From Darksidea phi (taxonomy: Eukaryota; Ascomycota; Dothideomycetes; Pleosporales; Lentitheciaceae): a stretch of DNA of 64,000 nucleotides. The DNA is taken from NCBI GenBank assembly GCA_030770425.1, contig JASJFT010000116.1, positions 62,001 through 126,000 on the forward strand, given 5' to 3'. A program made the position numbers and the translations under genes. Below the pieces are notes generated by a model. The model worked only from the letters and a program-made list of their open reading frames with translations, did not search any database and was not told where the DNA came from. Shown here piece after piece: positions 12,459 through 23,154 of the stretch (position 1 is its first letter; the number at the start of each line of letters is the position of its first letter).

Positions 12459-13100
12459 TTATTCGAGTGAATAAGTCAAGTGTATAGGAGATCTCTTGGC
12501 ACCATTGAAGCCGTTGCTCGACACCCATGTTGCTTTTATACTCTCGAAGATATTAGAATATACCCTGATTGCTGGTATACTTGAGTCGAATCCCGGTCTC
12601 AAACCGTCCGAAGTATTGAAGGAGGCCTTCGTGTCCACCTTGTTGTGTAAAGCGCTCGTAGATACCCCCTCAATTTCGATGTTAATGAGAGCGTAATCGT
12701 CTCCCGCTTTGGTGCCCGTGGTGGATGAGGAATCCAAGAAGACCAGGCTAGAAGTTCCCTATGCAACGATATCCCCAGGGGTGCGCCCGGTTGGAATGTA
12801 GACCTCCTGCACATTAAATCCCATCTCAACCGGGTGCGATGCGTGTTCAGGGCGTAGGTTGTATAGAGGAGGGCGCTGAAAGTAGCGTAAAGGAGGACGG
12901 CGGCGGGTTCGAGGATGAAACGGCGGCGTTATGCGTACAGAGAGTGTCGACGCGGTCTGTCGCATGCTCGGAGCCGCTCGTAGCTCGTCGCACGCGTTCA
13001 GGTCGCAGGCGGGTGCTGGATAAAGAGCGCGTGTTACCGGCCGTCGCAGGGCTGCTGGCATATGAAGATGGATATAACGCGAAGTAGGCGCAAGAATGAC
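12459..13100 (-). pseudogene. Broken gene of unknown family
   Basis: Two minus-strand frames, 12459-12737 and 12759-13313, lie in the same phase and are separated only by a TAG at 12759-12761. The residues around it read GDIVA, stop, GTSSLVFLD. One C>T change (CAG>TAG) would explain the break. The C-terminal part (IEIEGVSTSALHNK, RPGFDSSIPAIRVYSNIF) looks like genuine protein. I do not recognise a family. The 5' limit is uncertain because no in-frame ATG is obvious above about 13100. Confidence 0.4.
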
Positions 13101-13584
13101 GGGAGACCCAGCGCTGACAAGGCGCGAGATGGTGATGGATAGCGTCGAAACAAATTGGACATTTGAAGCCGAGCATGACGCCAAGTCACATAGCCACAGG
13201 AGCGTACAACCACGTGGCTGGTGAGGGCTCTCTTGTCGGTTTTGGCTACTGTGCCGCTTCCCATCAAAGGTGCAACACCGCAACAGAGCTGGGCAGCCGT
13301 GACAGCACTGCAAAACGCTGGGTTAGCAAGAAAATTTGACGTTTCTCAGTTTATTACCTGGGCACTTTCCTACGCTGATCACTGATTGGCTTCACAAATG
13401 CGCATAACAGCTAGAACTATTCTGTCGGCTCTCAGTAACTGCGCCTCACAGACTGCAGGTAACTAAGCTACCAGCCTTCGTGCAGTAGTAGGGTGATGTC
13501 GATGGCTGCACATATATAGGTAAAGGATGAATGAAAATTGTGGAATTGCTTGATGGTCTCGATTTATTATTATACGTGTCTGAT

Positions 13585-14867
13585 CCCCTCCCCCAGGAGC
13601 TTGGGCCACTACCCGGCGTGACGTCACGTTGGCTCCTGGGCTGGCTGTGTTTTTCGTGATTCTAATCACCTTATTGTATTTTAATGTTTCGACATCTCAC
13701 GTAATAGTATAGGTAGTAACTATAGGACAATAATAGCTCCTAATTTACTAATAATATATATAGATAGTTAAACGCGCCGACAACGCCGAACCCCCTACTA
13801 ACAACGATAGTAAGGTAACCTACGCTAGGCTACTTCTTAGTCCTCTACTTACCGGCAGCCTCCCTAGCTAGGTATCCCCGTCGTCCGTCCTACCTATCTC
13901 TACCAGTTCCTCCGTATTTAATCCCCTATACTATCGTTCGTATCGTATCTACTATAGATACTAGCTCTATCTTCTACGTTAGGTATTAGTTCCTTCGATA
14001 GTCTACTAAGAAGGCCAATTCCTCCCTCTTAAACGGTCTTCCCTATATAAGCTTATCCTCTAGCCTACGTAGACGGTATAGCTACCTCTCGACGAAACAC
14101 CTATCCTCGTTATATAGGGCCTCGGACAGGAATATATTATAGGTAACTACTAATAGCTATACAAGAATCCTATCGCCGCTCGTTCCCTCGAATATATCTA
14201 ACGTATAGTTGGTTTTGTACTAATAATTATTATAATTAAGGAGCCCTGTCGGCAGTACCTCCCGCCTGTAGTACCGGGGACGCTCCGCCGCGATATTTAA
14301 AAGGTTTAGAGTACTATACTCGAATAGTCTATTCTACTCTAGTTCCTACTAACGGTCCTACTAAAGGACTAGGCGAACGATCGTTGGCGAAGACATGTAG
14401 TTAGTGGGTATTAATGTAAGGAAGCTGGCTGAGGATAAGGGATAGATGTAGTAAGGAAGCTGGCTAAGGATAAGAGATAGATATAGTAAGGAAGCTGGCT
14501 GAGGATAAGAGATGGATGTAGTAAGGAAGCTGGCTGAGGATAAGAGATGGATGTAGTGAGTAGGATGCTGGTATCATCGCGGGTAATTTTTATACTATAG
14601 GTAGTAGTGTTGGTGCGCTAACTCCTCGCTACCGCTGTTGGTCTCCCAACGCTCTATGGTTCGGCATCATATATCATTTCTCGTCCAGCGCCTTAATGTT
14701 CGAAACATCACCTCGTCGCTCACGATCGATAGTACTGTGTACAGCTCTACAGCTCTATTATCGTATATAAGGTGTGGGTATAGCACCTCTACTGTGTACA
14801 AACTCCTACTGTGTTTCGTGCGGACCTTCTAAAGAGACTCCCACTATACAAATCCAAATCAAATCAA
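13585..14867 (+). mobile_element. Retroposon-like element, copy A, RIP-mutated
   Basis: The element is 1.28 kb and is flanked by the 13 bp direct repeat ATACGTGTCTGAT at 13572-13584 and 14868-14880, a likely target-site duplication. It ends in a (CAAAT)n-type tail. This combination is typical of non-LTR retroposons. It shares long stretches with 29938-31697 and its 3' end with 51290-51482. Compared with the 30-31 kb copy it is enriched in TA at positions where that copy has CA or TG, which is a RIP signature. The internal part 14440-14560 has a tandem AGGAAGCTGGCTGAGGATAA unit in four copies. No intact coding frame remains. Confidence 0.7.
14430..14555. repeat. Tandem repeat inside retroposon copy A
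   Basis: Four units of about 38-40 bp contain AAGGAAGCTGGCTGAGGATA and GATGGATGTAGT. Copy B has two units at 31070-31135, so repeat number differs between copies. Confidence 0.75.
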
Positions 14868-14949
14868 ATACGTGTCTGATTTCCGGGTTCATCGAATTAA
14901 GTCCAATTCACTGTCGTATCGAGGCACAGCACGTCCAAACTCCGAGTAC

Positions 14950-15445
14950 CAATCTGGTATATTTAGAAGACTATGGTGGCCCTTCGTATATTCCTAATAC
15001 TCGGGATACCATCCACTAAACGCCTAGTCAACAATTGCTACAATCCTGCCATTGTCCACTATGATATTGCGCTGGGCAAGATCCGAATGTGCAAAGTATA
15101 CGATAATGACGTGAGTGGCACTGTGAGACTTGCTGCCCGTAAACTTGTCCGCAATTCTCCAACGATATGTTGTCCCGGGGGAAGGTATGAAACTCTTTAT
15201 GGTCAGAGAATAGGCCCAACGAGTCTGGTTCCAATTCGATAATCGAGCCAGGATTTCAAATTCACTGACGCAATAATCCCTTCTTGTGGTGGTCTAAGCT
15301 CTCGCAGTTGGCTAACAAAGCCAGCAAGCTCATCAACAACAGCTTTCTTCCAATTCCATGAAGGGCACCCTATGGTATGTGTACGTTCTACGAATTTTAG
15401 GCACGGATATCGATGTAGATTGGGCGACAAACCGTAAGGCTTCAA
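14950..15445 (-). pseudogene. Phosphotransferase (APH-family) pseudogene
   Basis: The minus strand carries the Brenner-type motif HSDLAQRNIIVDNG followed by IVAIVD and then a stop where the family has Trp (IVDWA), then FSGWYPEY, another stop where Trp is expected, and EYTKGHH. TGG>TAG at both sites is a G>A change after T, as RIP makes. Upstream, 15203-15445 holds a frame with PSWNWKKAVVDELAGFVSQLREL in another phase, which fits the N-terminal side of the same domain after a frameshift. Enzymes of this family phosphorylate small molecules using ATP; this copy cannot be expressed whole. The intact relative is at 60145-61887. Confidence 0.65.
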
Positions 15446-16302
15446 GTTCGGGAAGCTAGCAGGGGCCTTGACGACTCGATATCTCCCTATCCGGACTACA
15501 CTTGGACTAAGGAGCCAAAGAGCTTCTTTGCGACTGAAGTGCGGATATGTAGCAACAGGGATACACCTTGCTCGATAAGGACGTTTACCATTGTGCCGGG
15601 GTGCAAGTCGGCATTTTAACTGTATACGAAGATTCCTAGTGTCTGCCAGGGGACGTGCGAGGAGGCAGGCGCGCGTGCGAACAAGGTAACGAGAGAGACC
15701 TTATCGATTAGCTAGAAGGTACCGCGGTCGCTAGCACTCTAGAAAAGTGTAAAGTGACTGTGGTGCTGCCGGTATGAGCGCTTGGTGTTGTCGTTGAGGT
15801 GAGACGCCTACGGGGCACAGTACTAGTTCAAAAGTTTTGCGGTTGCCAAGCCTGAACTTCAGACACCTCCGAACTTCAACACGCACCCACAATACCACCA
15901 CTTGGTCGGTTTGCTACAGAGATCTTAGGGAATGGGCGTAGAAGGACAGACTTGAACACTTATGGAGCAACAGGCTATCACTGCCAAGCTTGAGGCTTGG
16001 GAAGAGTTTGAGCACTTCCTAAATTAACAACTGAAGTACCTCCAATACTCCCGCTTCGTCAGATATAGATAGAAAGGAACGTGCCCAGCTAAAGATGGAG
16101 TCCTTACAGCTCGCTAGAGACGGCACCTTTGTGAACGCAGGCGGGCAGCCTTTGAAGCCACTCGGCCGCTCTACATTATATAGGTGCGGTCATTTTAGCA
16201 CGGCAGGGCCCCTGCTCCTGCTAGATAGGATATAATAATGGCGATTACGCTCAATGGAGTAACGCTACCGCTTTTCCTGCATCGTCTCCCCTTGGTAGGA
16301 TA
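15446..16302. other. No gene recognised
   Basis: Only short frames are present. No repeat or RNA gene is evident. Confidence 0.4.
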
Positions 16303-16637
16303 ATGGATCAGCTTCTGGATGAGTTGTATCTGGAGATAGCACGCTGTGTATCACAGAGGAATCTTTATCAGCTCTGCCTCGTAAATTGGAAGCTCCGCAA
16401 GGCCTTTGACGAACTGCTCTACCGTCGGGACCCCGGTTCGGCGATATTATGGGCTGCAAAGAGTGGAAATGAAGGGACGACAAAAGCGTCTCTGTGTTAT
16501 AATGCAAAGATAATCGCAAGGGATTGAACGATCGAACACGGCTGTTGTATGCGGCAGAAGGAGGGTACGAGGCGGTGGTCGAACTGCTGGCGGAGCGGGG
16601 TGTGGCATGGACAAGGCACGAGATGGCGATGAAATGA
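16303..16637 (+). pseudogene. F-box/ankyrin protein remnant
   Basis: An ATG frame at 16303-16527 starts with an F-box-like helix (DELYLEIARCVSQRNLYQL) and reaches SAILWAAKSGNEGT, the beginning of an ankyrin repeat. It stops at a TGA. The next ankyrin segment (LLYAAEGGYEAVVELLAERG) continues at about 16530-16637 in a shifted frame. F-box/ankyrin proteins recruit targets to SCF ubiquitin ligases. Here only one to two ankyrin repeats survive, so it is a truncated, frame-disrupted copy. Confidence 0.6.
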
Positions 16638-17429
16638 CTATTTATCTAAACTCGACCCTATCCTCTCTCTTTTGTCTTGTAAATTTTTACCGGAACTAGC
16701 CACTAGTGTACAAGCCCTAGATACCCAAAACATGTCAAGAGGTGGCTAGGTTAATTTTGCCTGGGCCTGCCCTTCAGCCGAGCCCAAAGAACAGGGTTGT
16801 GGATGCACGTGTTACTGGCAGACCAGCAAGGTGTCCGGCTGCAAGCAGACACCTCCACACACCAAGCGAATTAGAATTGACCAAGACCGGCGCAACAATG
16901 CTCCCCCCGGCGGCCAGTGCGCCCATGCCACGGAGATTGCGGGTTCTTCGATTATCACAACTCAGAGCGGAAGAGTTTGCGACAAATGGCCTAGCTCCAC
17001 TTCCTAAGGGGACCGAAATTTAGAGACGTTCGAATTGTCCGGCTATGGAATTCCCACAGAGTATTCAGTGGAGATGATGACTCCGTTTTGTAGAAGGACC
17101 GACATCCGGCCACGGACACTTAAGCCGGACCCCGACATTGAATCGCTCGAGCTACACCTGTTTTCTGAGATCATGGCACTTGTTGCGAGGGGTTGGGTGG
17201 AGATGACCACACATTCGTTTTTAGAAGTTCACTCACGTCAGGGCACTTTCCCTACTCTATAAGTTTTCTCGACCCCGCGCTCCTACTCCTCTATTTCTCG
17301 TAAAAGGGTTTCCTGCCCGTCACGATCCCGTAGATAGTTAATCCAAGTATATAAATTTCGGCGCGGATAGTAGGCGGACGGTATTCTCGCTTATCGGGAT
17401 ACTAGAAACTAGTTTCGGTAACGACTATT
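16638..17429. other. No gene recognised
   Basis: The frames at 16742-17023 and 17035-17262 (+) begin at GTG and TTG and show no domain. The segment 17270-17430 is TA-rich with stops in all frames and resembles RIP-mutated DNA. Confidence 0.4.
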
Positions 17430-17757
17430 GCCTAGTCGTCGTCGACAGAAGAGCTAGTAAAACTATAGAGAAGAATATCCCGAACTAAATCTACTAGCGA
17501 ATTCCTCCCGGATAAGTTAGCGTGGCGGATGTTATTCTGGTGGAGGCAGTAGAGTACTTGGGGCAACGCTCAACGGCCTTGGCTCCCTCCTTGTAGTACA
17601 GTCGGAGGCATCCGGGCTCTGCTCGGTCGAGGGAAATGCCATACTCATGCACGTCTACAACATTCGGTAGGTTTGGGTGCTTCCCTGGGCGGCGATACAC
17701 ACGCTTTTCAATCTCTATGGCTCACTCAAACTCCTTAAAGGGTAATAGTACCTTGAG
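17430..17757 (-). pseudogene. Protein kinase N-lobe/catalytic-loop remnant
   Basis: The minus strand reads LLPFKEFE, a TGA stop, then EIEKRVYRRPGKHPNLPNV and EYGISLDRAEPGCLRLYY, a kinase N-lobe of a fungus-specific type. After a frameshift it continues HQNNIRHANLSGRNSLVD, the catalytic loop, with Asn where the family has the catalytic Asp (RHAD). Stops follow. It is a decayed fragment with no start codon or C-lobe. Confidence 0.6.
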
Positions 17758-18424
17758 TACCATTCTGTAGTCTCAATCTCCATGTGGAATCGTGGAGGAT
17801 AAGGGTGGAACGAAATCTGAGGAGCATCTGTGTACGTGCTGTGGTTTATGATGAATCGTGATGGCCAGCCGGTGCGATCTGCAGCGTTCGATATTTATCC
17901 TGATTGACAGGCTATTAACCATTGGAATTTAGGGGCCCAACAGGGAATGACAATTCACGACAGCGGCACGTATGATGGAAATTGGTTCATTGGCACATCT
18001 AGTGGCTGCTATCGATCCTTGTAGAGTAGGAGGAGTGGTTATGCGGGGGTTGGTGCGGTGTGATGCAAGTCTCCAGGTTGCGCAGATCCGTATAGCGCAG
18101 ACAAGGCCAAGACAGCGCCACCGAAAAAATCCTGTGCCGTTCCGATGACGCATGGCGGCTCCAACAGGTGATGCACTTCTGATCTAGCAACGACTCGGTC
18201 TTTCCCATTGCACCAACAGCATTCCCACAAAGGGCGAATGTTGGTTGCGCAGACTGATGGTGGATTTCACTGGCAGTGCGCTCTAGTTTCAGCAGCAGCG
18301 CCACATATCCGCTGGGACAATCTGGAGCCTTCAGTCTCAACTCCAAGGCGCTAAAACAGCCATGTTAGCACTAAATAAACGAGCCTTTCTCTTTTTAAAG
18401 GCGGTCAAGTATAAGTTAAAGGCT
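17758..18424. other. No gene recognised
   Basis: A minus-strand frame at 17999-18346 (116 codons) starts at TTG and shows no motif I recognise. It could be a fragment of an unknown gene. Confidence 0.35.
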
Positions 18425-18483
18425 ATTGGCTGCCCACTGTTCCATGGTTGGCCAACGTCAAGCGTTCCACTCTTTTCATGTGC
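18425..18483 (+). repeat. 58-bp dispersed repeat, copy 1
   Basis: The segment from GGCTGCCCACTGTTCCA to CACTCTTTTCATGTG recurs at about 46602-46660 in the same orientation with only a few substitutions. In both places the minus strand can encode EKSGTL(G/D)VGQPWNSGQ, which hints at an old coding origin. Confidence 0.7.
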
Positions 18484-18872
18484 AATTGGAATTTCAGTGC
18501 TGGTCTTCAGATATATACAGTTTATTATTCGAGTGCAAAACCCCCTACGACAGCATAGTTGCGCAATGCAGCTTTTCCTCGGGGGGCAAAAAGAAAAAAA
18601 AAAGGAAAAAAAAAGTTGGAGGCTTCAGATCTACGCGTCTAAACTTCTAAAAGAACGGTAGTGCTTACTCTTTAGGGCGCGTCTACGATCTGGACCTTCC
18701 AGTTTCAATATGCAATATGTTGGTTGGGACCAACATTTTCAGATTGATATGTCTGGAAAATCACGTGAGCGGCTGCCCTCGCGCTTGATTGCCGGCAATA
18801 AGGCATTCATTTACGCGTCATTACTGTCCTTCCCCAGCTCGTTTCCGGAAATAGCGCTTTCATGTACGTGTT

Positions 18873-19015
18873 GTTGGGCAGCATGTCGTAGGGTGCGTGC
18901 TGTTGGCCTGCTTGTCGCAAGGCATGTTGTTGGCCTGCCTGTCGTAAGGCACGTTGTTGGCCTGCTTGTCGCAAGGCGCGTTGTTGGTCTGCTTGTTGCA
19001 AGGCGCGTTGGCCTG
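18873..19015. repeat. 27-bp minisatellite, about five units
   Basis: Units beginning GTTGGCCTGCTTGTCGCAAG start at 18902, 18929, 18956 and 18983, with degenerate units on each side. The period is a multiple of 3 and keeps frames open on both strands (18710-19153 + and 18807-19001 -), so neither frame is good evidence for a gene. Confidence 0.8.
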
Positions 19016-19333
19016 CATATCCCTCAGCTCGCTATTCCCGCGCCAATAATCTGCATGGACACGCCCTCTTGGGCTAGCGTTGGCGTTGCACCGCGGCTGG
19101 ACTCTCTCGGACTAGCGTTGGTGTTGCATCTCGTTGCCGCGGAGCCACTTTAGCTCGATTTGCATCAACGCCGCATCAGCGTCATCGAGCGATGCGACAT
19201 CATGCTCGCCCTTCAACGCTCCGGCGTCCTTCAGACCACCGCCCTTCCACCCTTCGCAGTCCTTCGCAGTCTTCACCAGTTGCCTCCTTGCACGTCTTTG
19301 TGACCCGCATACGTTCCAGACCAGCACCACCCA

Positions 19334-19985
19334 ATGGCCTTATCATGCTTTCGGCCGCTTTGCCGCCTCCTTGACTCGAAGCAAAGTCCAAGACCTGGCG
19401 ATCGGGCACATGGTTTTGAAGATGCGCGCTTGTTACGGAGTCCAACGTGCATCACCAAGACTATAACAATTACCAGCAGGAACGAGCTCGCTGACGGCGT
19501 AGATGACTCTGAGAAAGGTGACGTTCAAGTAATTATTTTACAGAGTCCGCAACTAACTTTCCGTAGGCGGCTTGCTCCCCGATGTTTATCGGGCTCCATC
19601 GCTGGATGATTCGCCTCCGCCTCCGTACCTGGACGCGCTCGTCGCTCTTCCTGTCCAGCCGTCGTCTACGAAGCCTGCGCCGTCGGTACCCACAGAGGCC
19701 ACGACATGGACTCTTACCTACATGAATGCTCCAGAATACGTTGATTGGGAGCCTCCTGCTGGAGTGACGGCATACTGCGCAAACATGTGGCAAGTCAATC
19801 CGAGGAGCTGGGATTGCTCCGTGTTCGTACAATTCCAATATCCAGTCGACCTGGCGAATGTCTTGGGGCACAAGTGGCAGGGCATTGTACCAGAAGTGGA
19901 CACAGCAGCTCAAGATTTTGAGGCCTTCAAGAACGATTTCACGGAGTCGCTTCCTTTCGTGCAAGGCTTTGCAGGGTATCACTAG
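19334..19985 (+). CDS. Hypothetical protein, two exons
   Basis: The model is 19334-19517 and 19567-19985, 200 aa. The 49 bp intron runs GTGACG to CCGTAG, has CAACTAAC upstream of the acceptor, and keeps phase. The joined sequence reads DDSEKGGLLPDVYRAP across the junction. The C-terminal half is rich in Trp and acidic residues (EYVDWEPPAG, VNPRSWDCSVFVQFQYP). No domain, signal peptide or membrane segment is recognised. The start could be wrong because further upstream exons were not found. Confidence 0.5.
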
Positions 19986-20022
19986 CAGGCAACAGGATGT
20001 TTTCTGTAATTGTGCGAGGGCG

Positions 20023-20205
20023 AAGAGACTGGGTTTGACTGTACACTGGGCGTTTAGGGCGGAATTCTCCTGAGCCGTAGATCCTGTAACGGATACCTGT
20101 GGAGAGGCGAGGGGGCTGGCTGGCTTTGTCTGTACACTGGGCGTTTAGGGCGGAATTCTCGTGAGCTGTAGATCCTGTAATGGATACCTGCGAAGCGGCG
20201 AGTTG
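20023..20205. repeat. 91-bp tandem duplication
   Basis: GTACACTGGGCGTTTAGGGC at 20041 recurs at 20132, and the match extends through GGAATTCTC and GTAGATCCTGTAA to GGATACCTG. Two copies only, directly after the gene at 19334-19985. Confidence 0.85.
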
Positions 20206-20949
20206 CAAGACGGTTAGCCCGATTTGGTCCTTCGCTCTTCTTGCGCCTGTGATTCAGTCTGATACATGGATTTGATTCTTGATGCGAGTGGATATGCTTA
20301 CCTTTGGTAACCAGGGGTGTCCTGGTTAGCGCGGAAGTAGAGCCGATCTCATGCTGCAAACATTGATTCTAGCTCCATTGTATAATTAGAGTCGCGACGG
20401 TGCGAAGCGGAAACGGTCCCGGGGCAAGATGCTTATGAAAGCCTTCCTGAGCGGTCGTGCTGGCCAGGTCCAGATAAACCATGCACGTCCTCACAAGGCT
20501 ACGACGTCCTGAGTTCCCGAGTGTTCCGTCCATCAGCCATCACACGAGCGCAGTGTCCACACGGTATGAGCCCATGACGGTGGGAACACTGCGGGCCCCC
20601 CACTCCCCGGACGCCTAGTGAGTGCCTTGAGTTTAGAGTTTAGCGTATTTCTTTAGGCCAAAAGATTGAGGTCAGCCCACGACCAATACCCCCCTACCAC
20701 GGTACGGTAGATGTCGTGCCACCTGTGTTCATGGCCCCGCTGCTGATATGTTACGAGTCCGCACTGCCCAAGCCGGCTTTCGGCTACCGTGTGCACCCCA
20801 AAAACAGTCTATATGTTTTTTAATCCTGCCCTGTCGCCATAGTAAACCCACTGCGGACTTTGGCCTGTCGTAGACACTCGCATCGCCGTTGAAACTGGGC
20901 CTAGCAGTGGCGCGTCTGTCGTTAAAATCACCCACACTTTCGTAAACGG
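20206..20949. other. No gene recognised
   Basis: Short frames only; no repeat or RNA gene is evident. Confidence 0.4.
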
Positions 20950-21265
20950 GAATTGGAAGCGGAGCGAGCTATAAGTAGGCCTAATACTAAGCCCTATATA
21001 GACTAGCTACTCAGCTCAGCTCGATATCAGCTAGCTATCGAGCCTGATACTGAGCTTGATATGGCCAGCCACTGAGCTCGATATGTCGGTGGGGTGTGGC
21101 TAGAGAAGCATGCATGTTCGTGACTGGCCGCTGCCTGTGGCCGTGCTATAGCTGTGCCAAGCAGTAGCCAAGAGGAAAACGTCACCTTATATAAGATGTT
21201 GGGTAAACACCGTCCAAAAGAGTAATGCCGCTAACCTCTTACAGAATTGACAGGACAATCGATTT
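20950..21265 (+). repeat. Dispersed repeat upstream of the GTPase gene
   Basis: This is the direct partner of the inverted copy at 4315-4620. It consists of several degenerate GAGCTCGATAT units, then GGGGTGTGGCTAGAGAA, and ends near CCGCTAACCTCTTACAG about 60 bp before the GTPase ATG. It therefore covers what should be the promoter or 5' UTR of that gene. Confidence 0.75.
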
Positions 21266-21323
21266 CAGCAGACTGCTACGCCGCACAATTCTTTCACCCA
21301 TCGCGACACGCTCACATCACGAT

Positions 21324-22335
21324 ATGGGCCAGAGAGAGTACAACATAGTCGTCCTCGGCTCAGGTTAGTCAGACTCCAAGTCGATCGAAACTTCGCTAAC
21401 GGGCCGGTCATCTAGGCGGAGTGGGGTGAGATAATCGCCTCTTGAACATGCACACGCGCTAACAAGCTTGTCCGCTTAGGAAGAGCTGTCTTACCAGTAT
21501 GTTGTCTCTAGTATTGCTATGAAAGTATAAAAGCTAATTAAGGGCAGCACAATTTGTGCAACGTGTCTGGTGAATACTCCACAAGCTTTTGTTATACTGC
21601 GTCGACTAAGTCGGAGAAGGGTTGAAGCGTATGACCCAACTATTGAAGACACATACCGGAAAGTAATCGAGGTTGATGTTAGTACAACACGCCATTCCCC
21701 AGAATCCAGCTCAATCGTGACTGTAGGGCCGACGTGTCATCCTTGAGATTCTGGACACTGCTGGAACAGAGCAATTCACAGCTATGAGGTAGGATAGACG
21801 TACTTGCCCAACTTGCTCTTCTAACTTCACTTGCAGGGAGCTATACGTAATGATGCGGGCCTTTCTAGCTTATCACTACTAACAATAATTAGATGAAGAC
21901 GGGACAGGGTTTCCTGCTCGTTTTTAGTATTACGAGCATGTCGTCACTGAACGAACTCACAGAGTTGAGAGAACAAATACGGCAGATCAAAGAAGACGGT
22001 GCGATCTCCCCTTCTTAGCTTTATTGAGGCTAATTTCGCCAGACCGTGTGCCTATGGTACTTGTTGGGAACAAATCCGACCTTGAGGACAACCGAGCCGT
22101 GCCGAGAGCCCGAGCTTTCAAGACATCCCAGGAATGGGGGCAGGTCCCATATTACGAGACTAGCGCTCGAAAGAGAGCCAACGTCGACGAAGTGTTCGTC
22201 GATCTTTGTCGGCAAATCATTTACAAAGATGAGAGAGAGAGCAGGAACACTCAGGCGGGCAAGGCACGGTCGAGACCTGGACGACGTCGCCTCCAACACA
22301 AAGCTAGCGATCGATCTCGATGTACGATATTGTAA
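21324..22335 (+). CDS. Rap/RSR1 (Krev-1)-type small GTPase
   Basis: A nine-exon model restores a full 205-aa GTPase: 21324-21363, 21416-21425, 21480-21496, 21548-21569, 21620-21677, 21727-21788, 21837-21846, 21893-21998, 22043-22335. All eight introns are 44-54 bp, GT-AG and phase-consistent; intron 7 has a perfect TACTAAC. All G boxes are present: GSGGVGKS (residues 12-19), YDPTIED (34-40), DTAGTEQF (59-66; Thr at this place marks Rap rather than Ras), NKSD (118-121), ETSAR. The protein ends in a basic tail and CTIL, a CAAX box expected to be geranylgeranylated for membrane attachment. The family controls polarity and bud- or hyphal-site selection in fungi. Exons 2 and 7 are only 10 nt. No stop or missing residue was found, so it is probably functional. 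Confidence 0.85.
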
Positions 22336-22455
22336 TGTGAACCGTCTCACTTCTTTTCTCTCCCCTTTGTGCGGAGATGATTTCGCTGGGGCCCTTCCAC
22401 TCGCTCAGCCAATCTAAACTACTTGTTATGGAAGTCTATTCAATCGTCGTCGTAC

Positions 22456-22482
22456 CCCTGATAGCGCTTTGTGCTATCAGGG
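22456..22482. other. Perfect 10-bp stem-loop 3' of the GTPase gene
   Basis: CCCTGATAGC at 22456-22465 p pairs exactly with GCTATCAGGG at 22473-22482 around a 7-nt loop. It lies about 120 bp after the GTPase stop codon. It could fold in the 3' UTR; no function is established. Confidence 0.6.
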
Positions 22483-23154
22483 TTCTGATCGCGACCCTCC
22501 ATTATTCTGATTTCCATGTCGTTGCGGTACTTGAGCCTTGTACGGTTTAATACGACCATAAGCACTGGTCCAGGCACCACTTAGCCCGCAGAAGCAGGCT
22601 TCCCTGCCTTCGTCTCTCAATTCACCGCCTTCCCGCCTTTCAGTCGACTGGATTGTGCGTCAGCGCAGCACCACTCCTCCTGTCTTTGATGCCGTCCGCT
22701 GCAAGCGCGTGGGTTCTCCCACATGCAGAAGTCACACTCGTCAGCTGCCGTAGCAAGATCGAGGATTGTGCACAAGCGGCCGCCTAGCTAGGTGTTTCTC
22801 AACCCGACACGTTTAAGATGTGCCATTAACTGGAGCTCTTGACGCCTGGACGCCCCGTCTTGAGCGAGGACAGGGTACGAAGGGCTATTCCTTGCAAGCT
22901 TATGATGGCTTGCTGCACGGCACAACGGTTCGGGTTGCTGCAGACCGTAGAATAGCTTGACCTCCCTCCTACTGGTTGACATGGCGCCTTCTTATGCATT
23001 TCCGGCTGTGGGAGCGCATATTTCAACCCTGTAATGCACCCTGCCTGCATGATACATTGATTTAATAGTCCCCAAGCTCCTTGCAGCCCAACTGGGAATA
23101 GTTATAGTCTTGCCATGCACACTGCGGTCGCCATTTTTTCCAACACATAAAAGC
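22483..23154. other. No gene recognised
   Basis: Short frames only; probable intergenic space between the GTPase gene and the spliced gene starting near 23155. Confidence 0.4.

Noticed and set aside
18710..19153. Val/Arg-rich plus-strand frame as a protein gene
   Set aside because: It lies on the 27-bp minisatellite, where open frames arise automatically on both strands; no intron logic or motif supports it.
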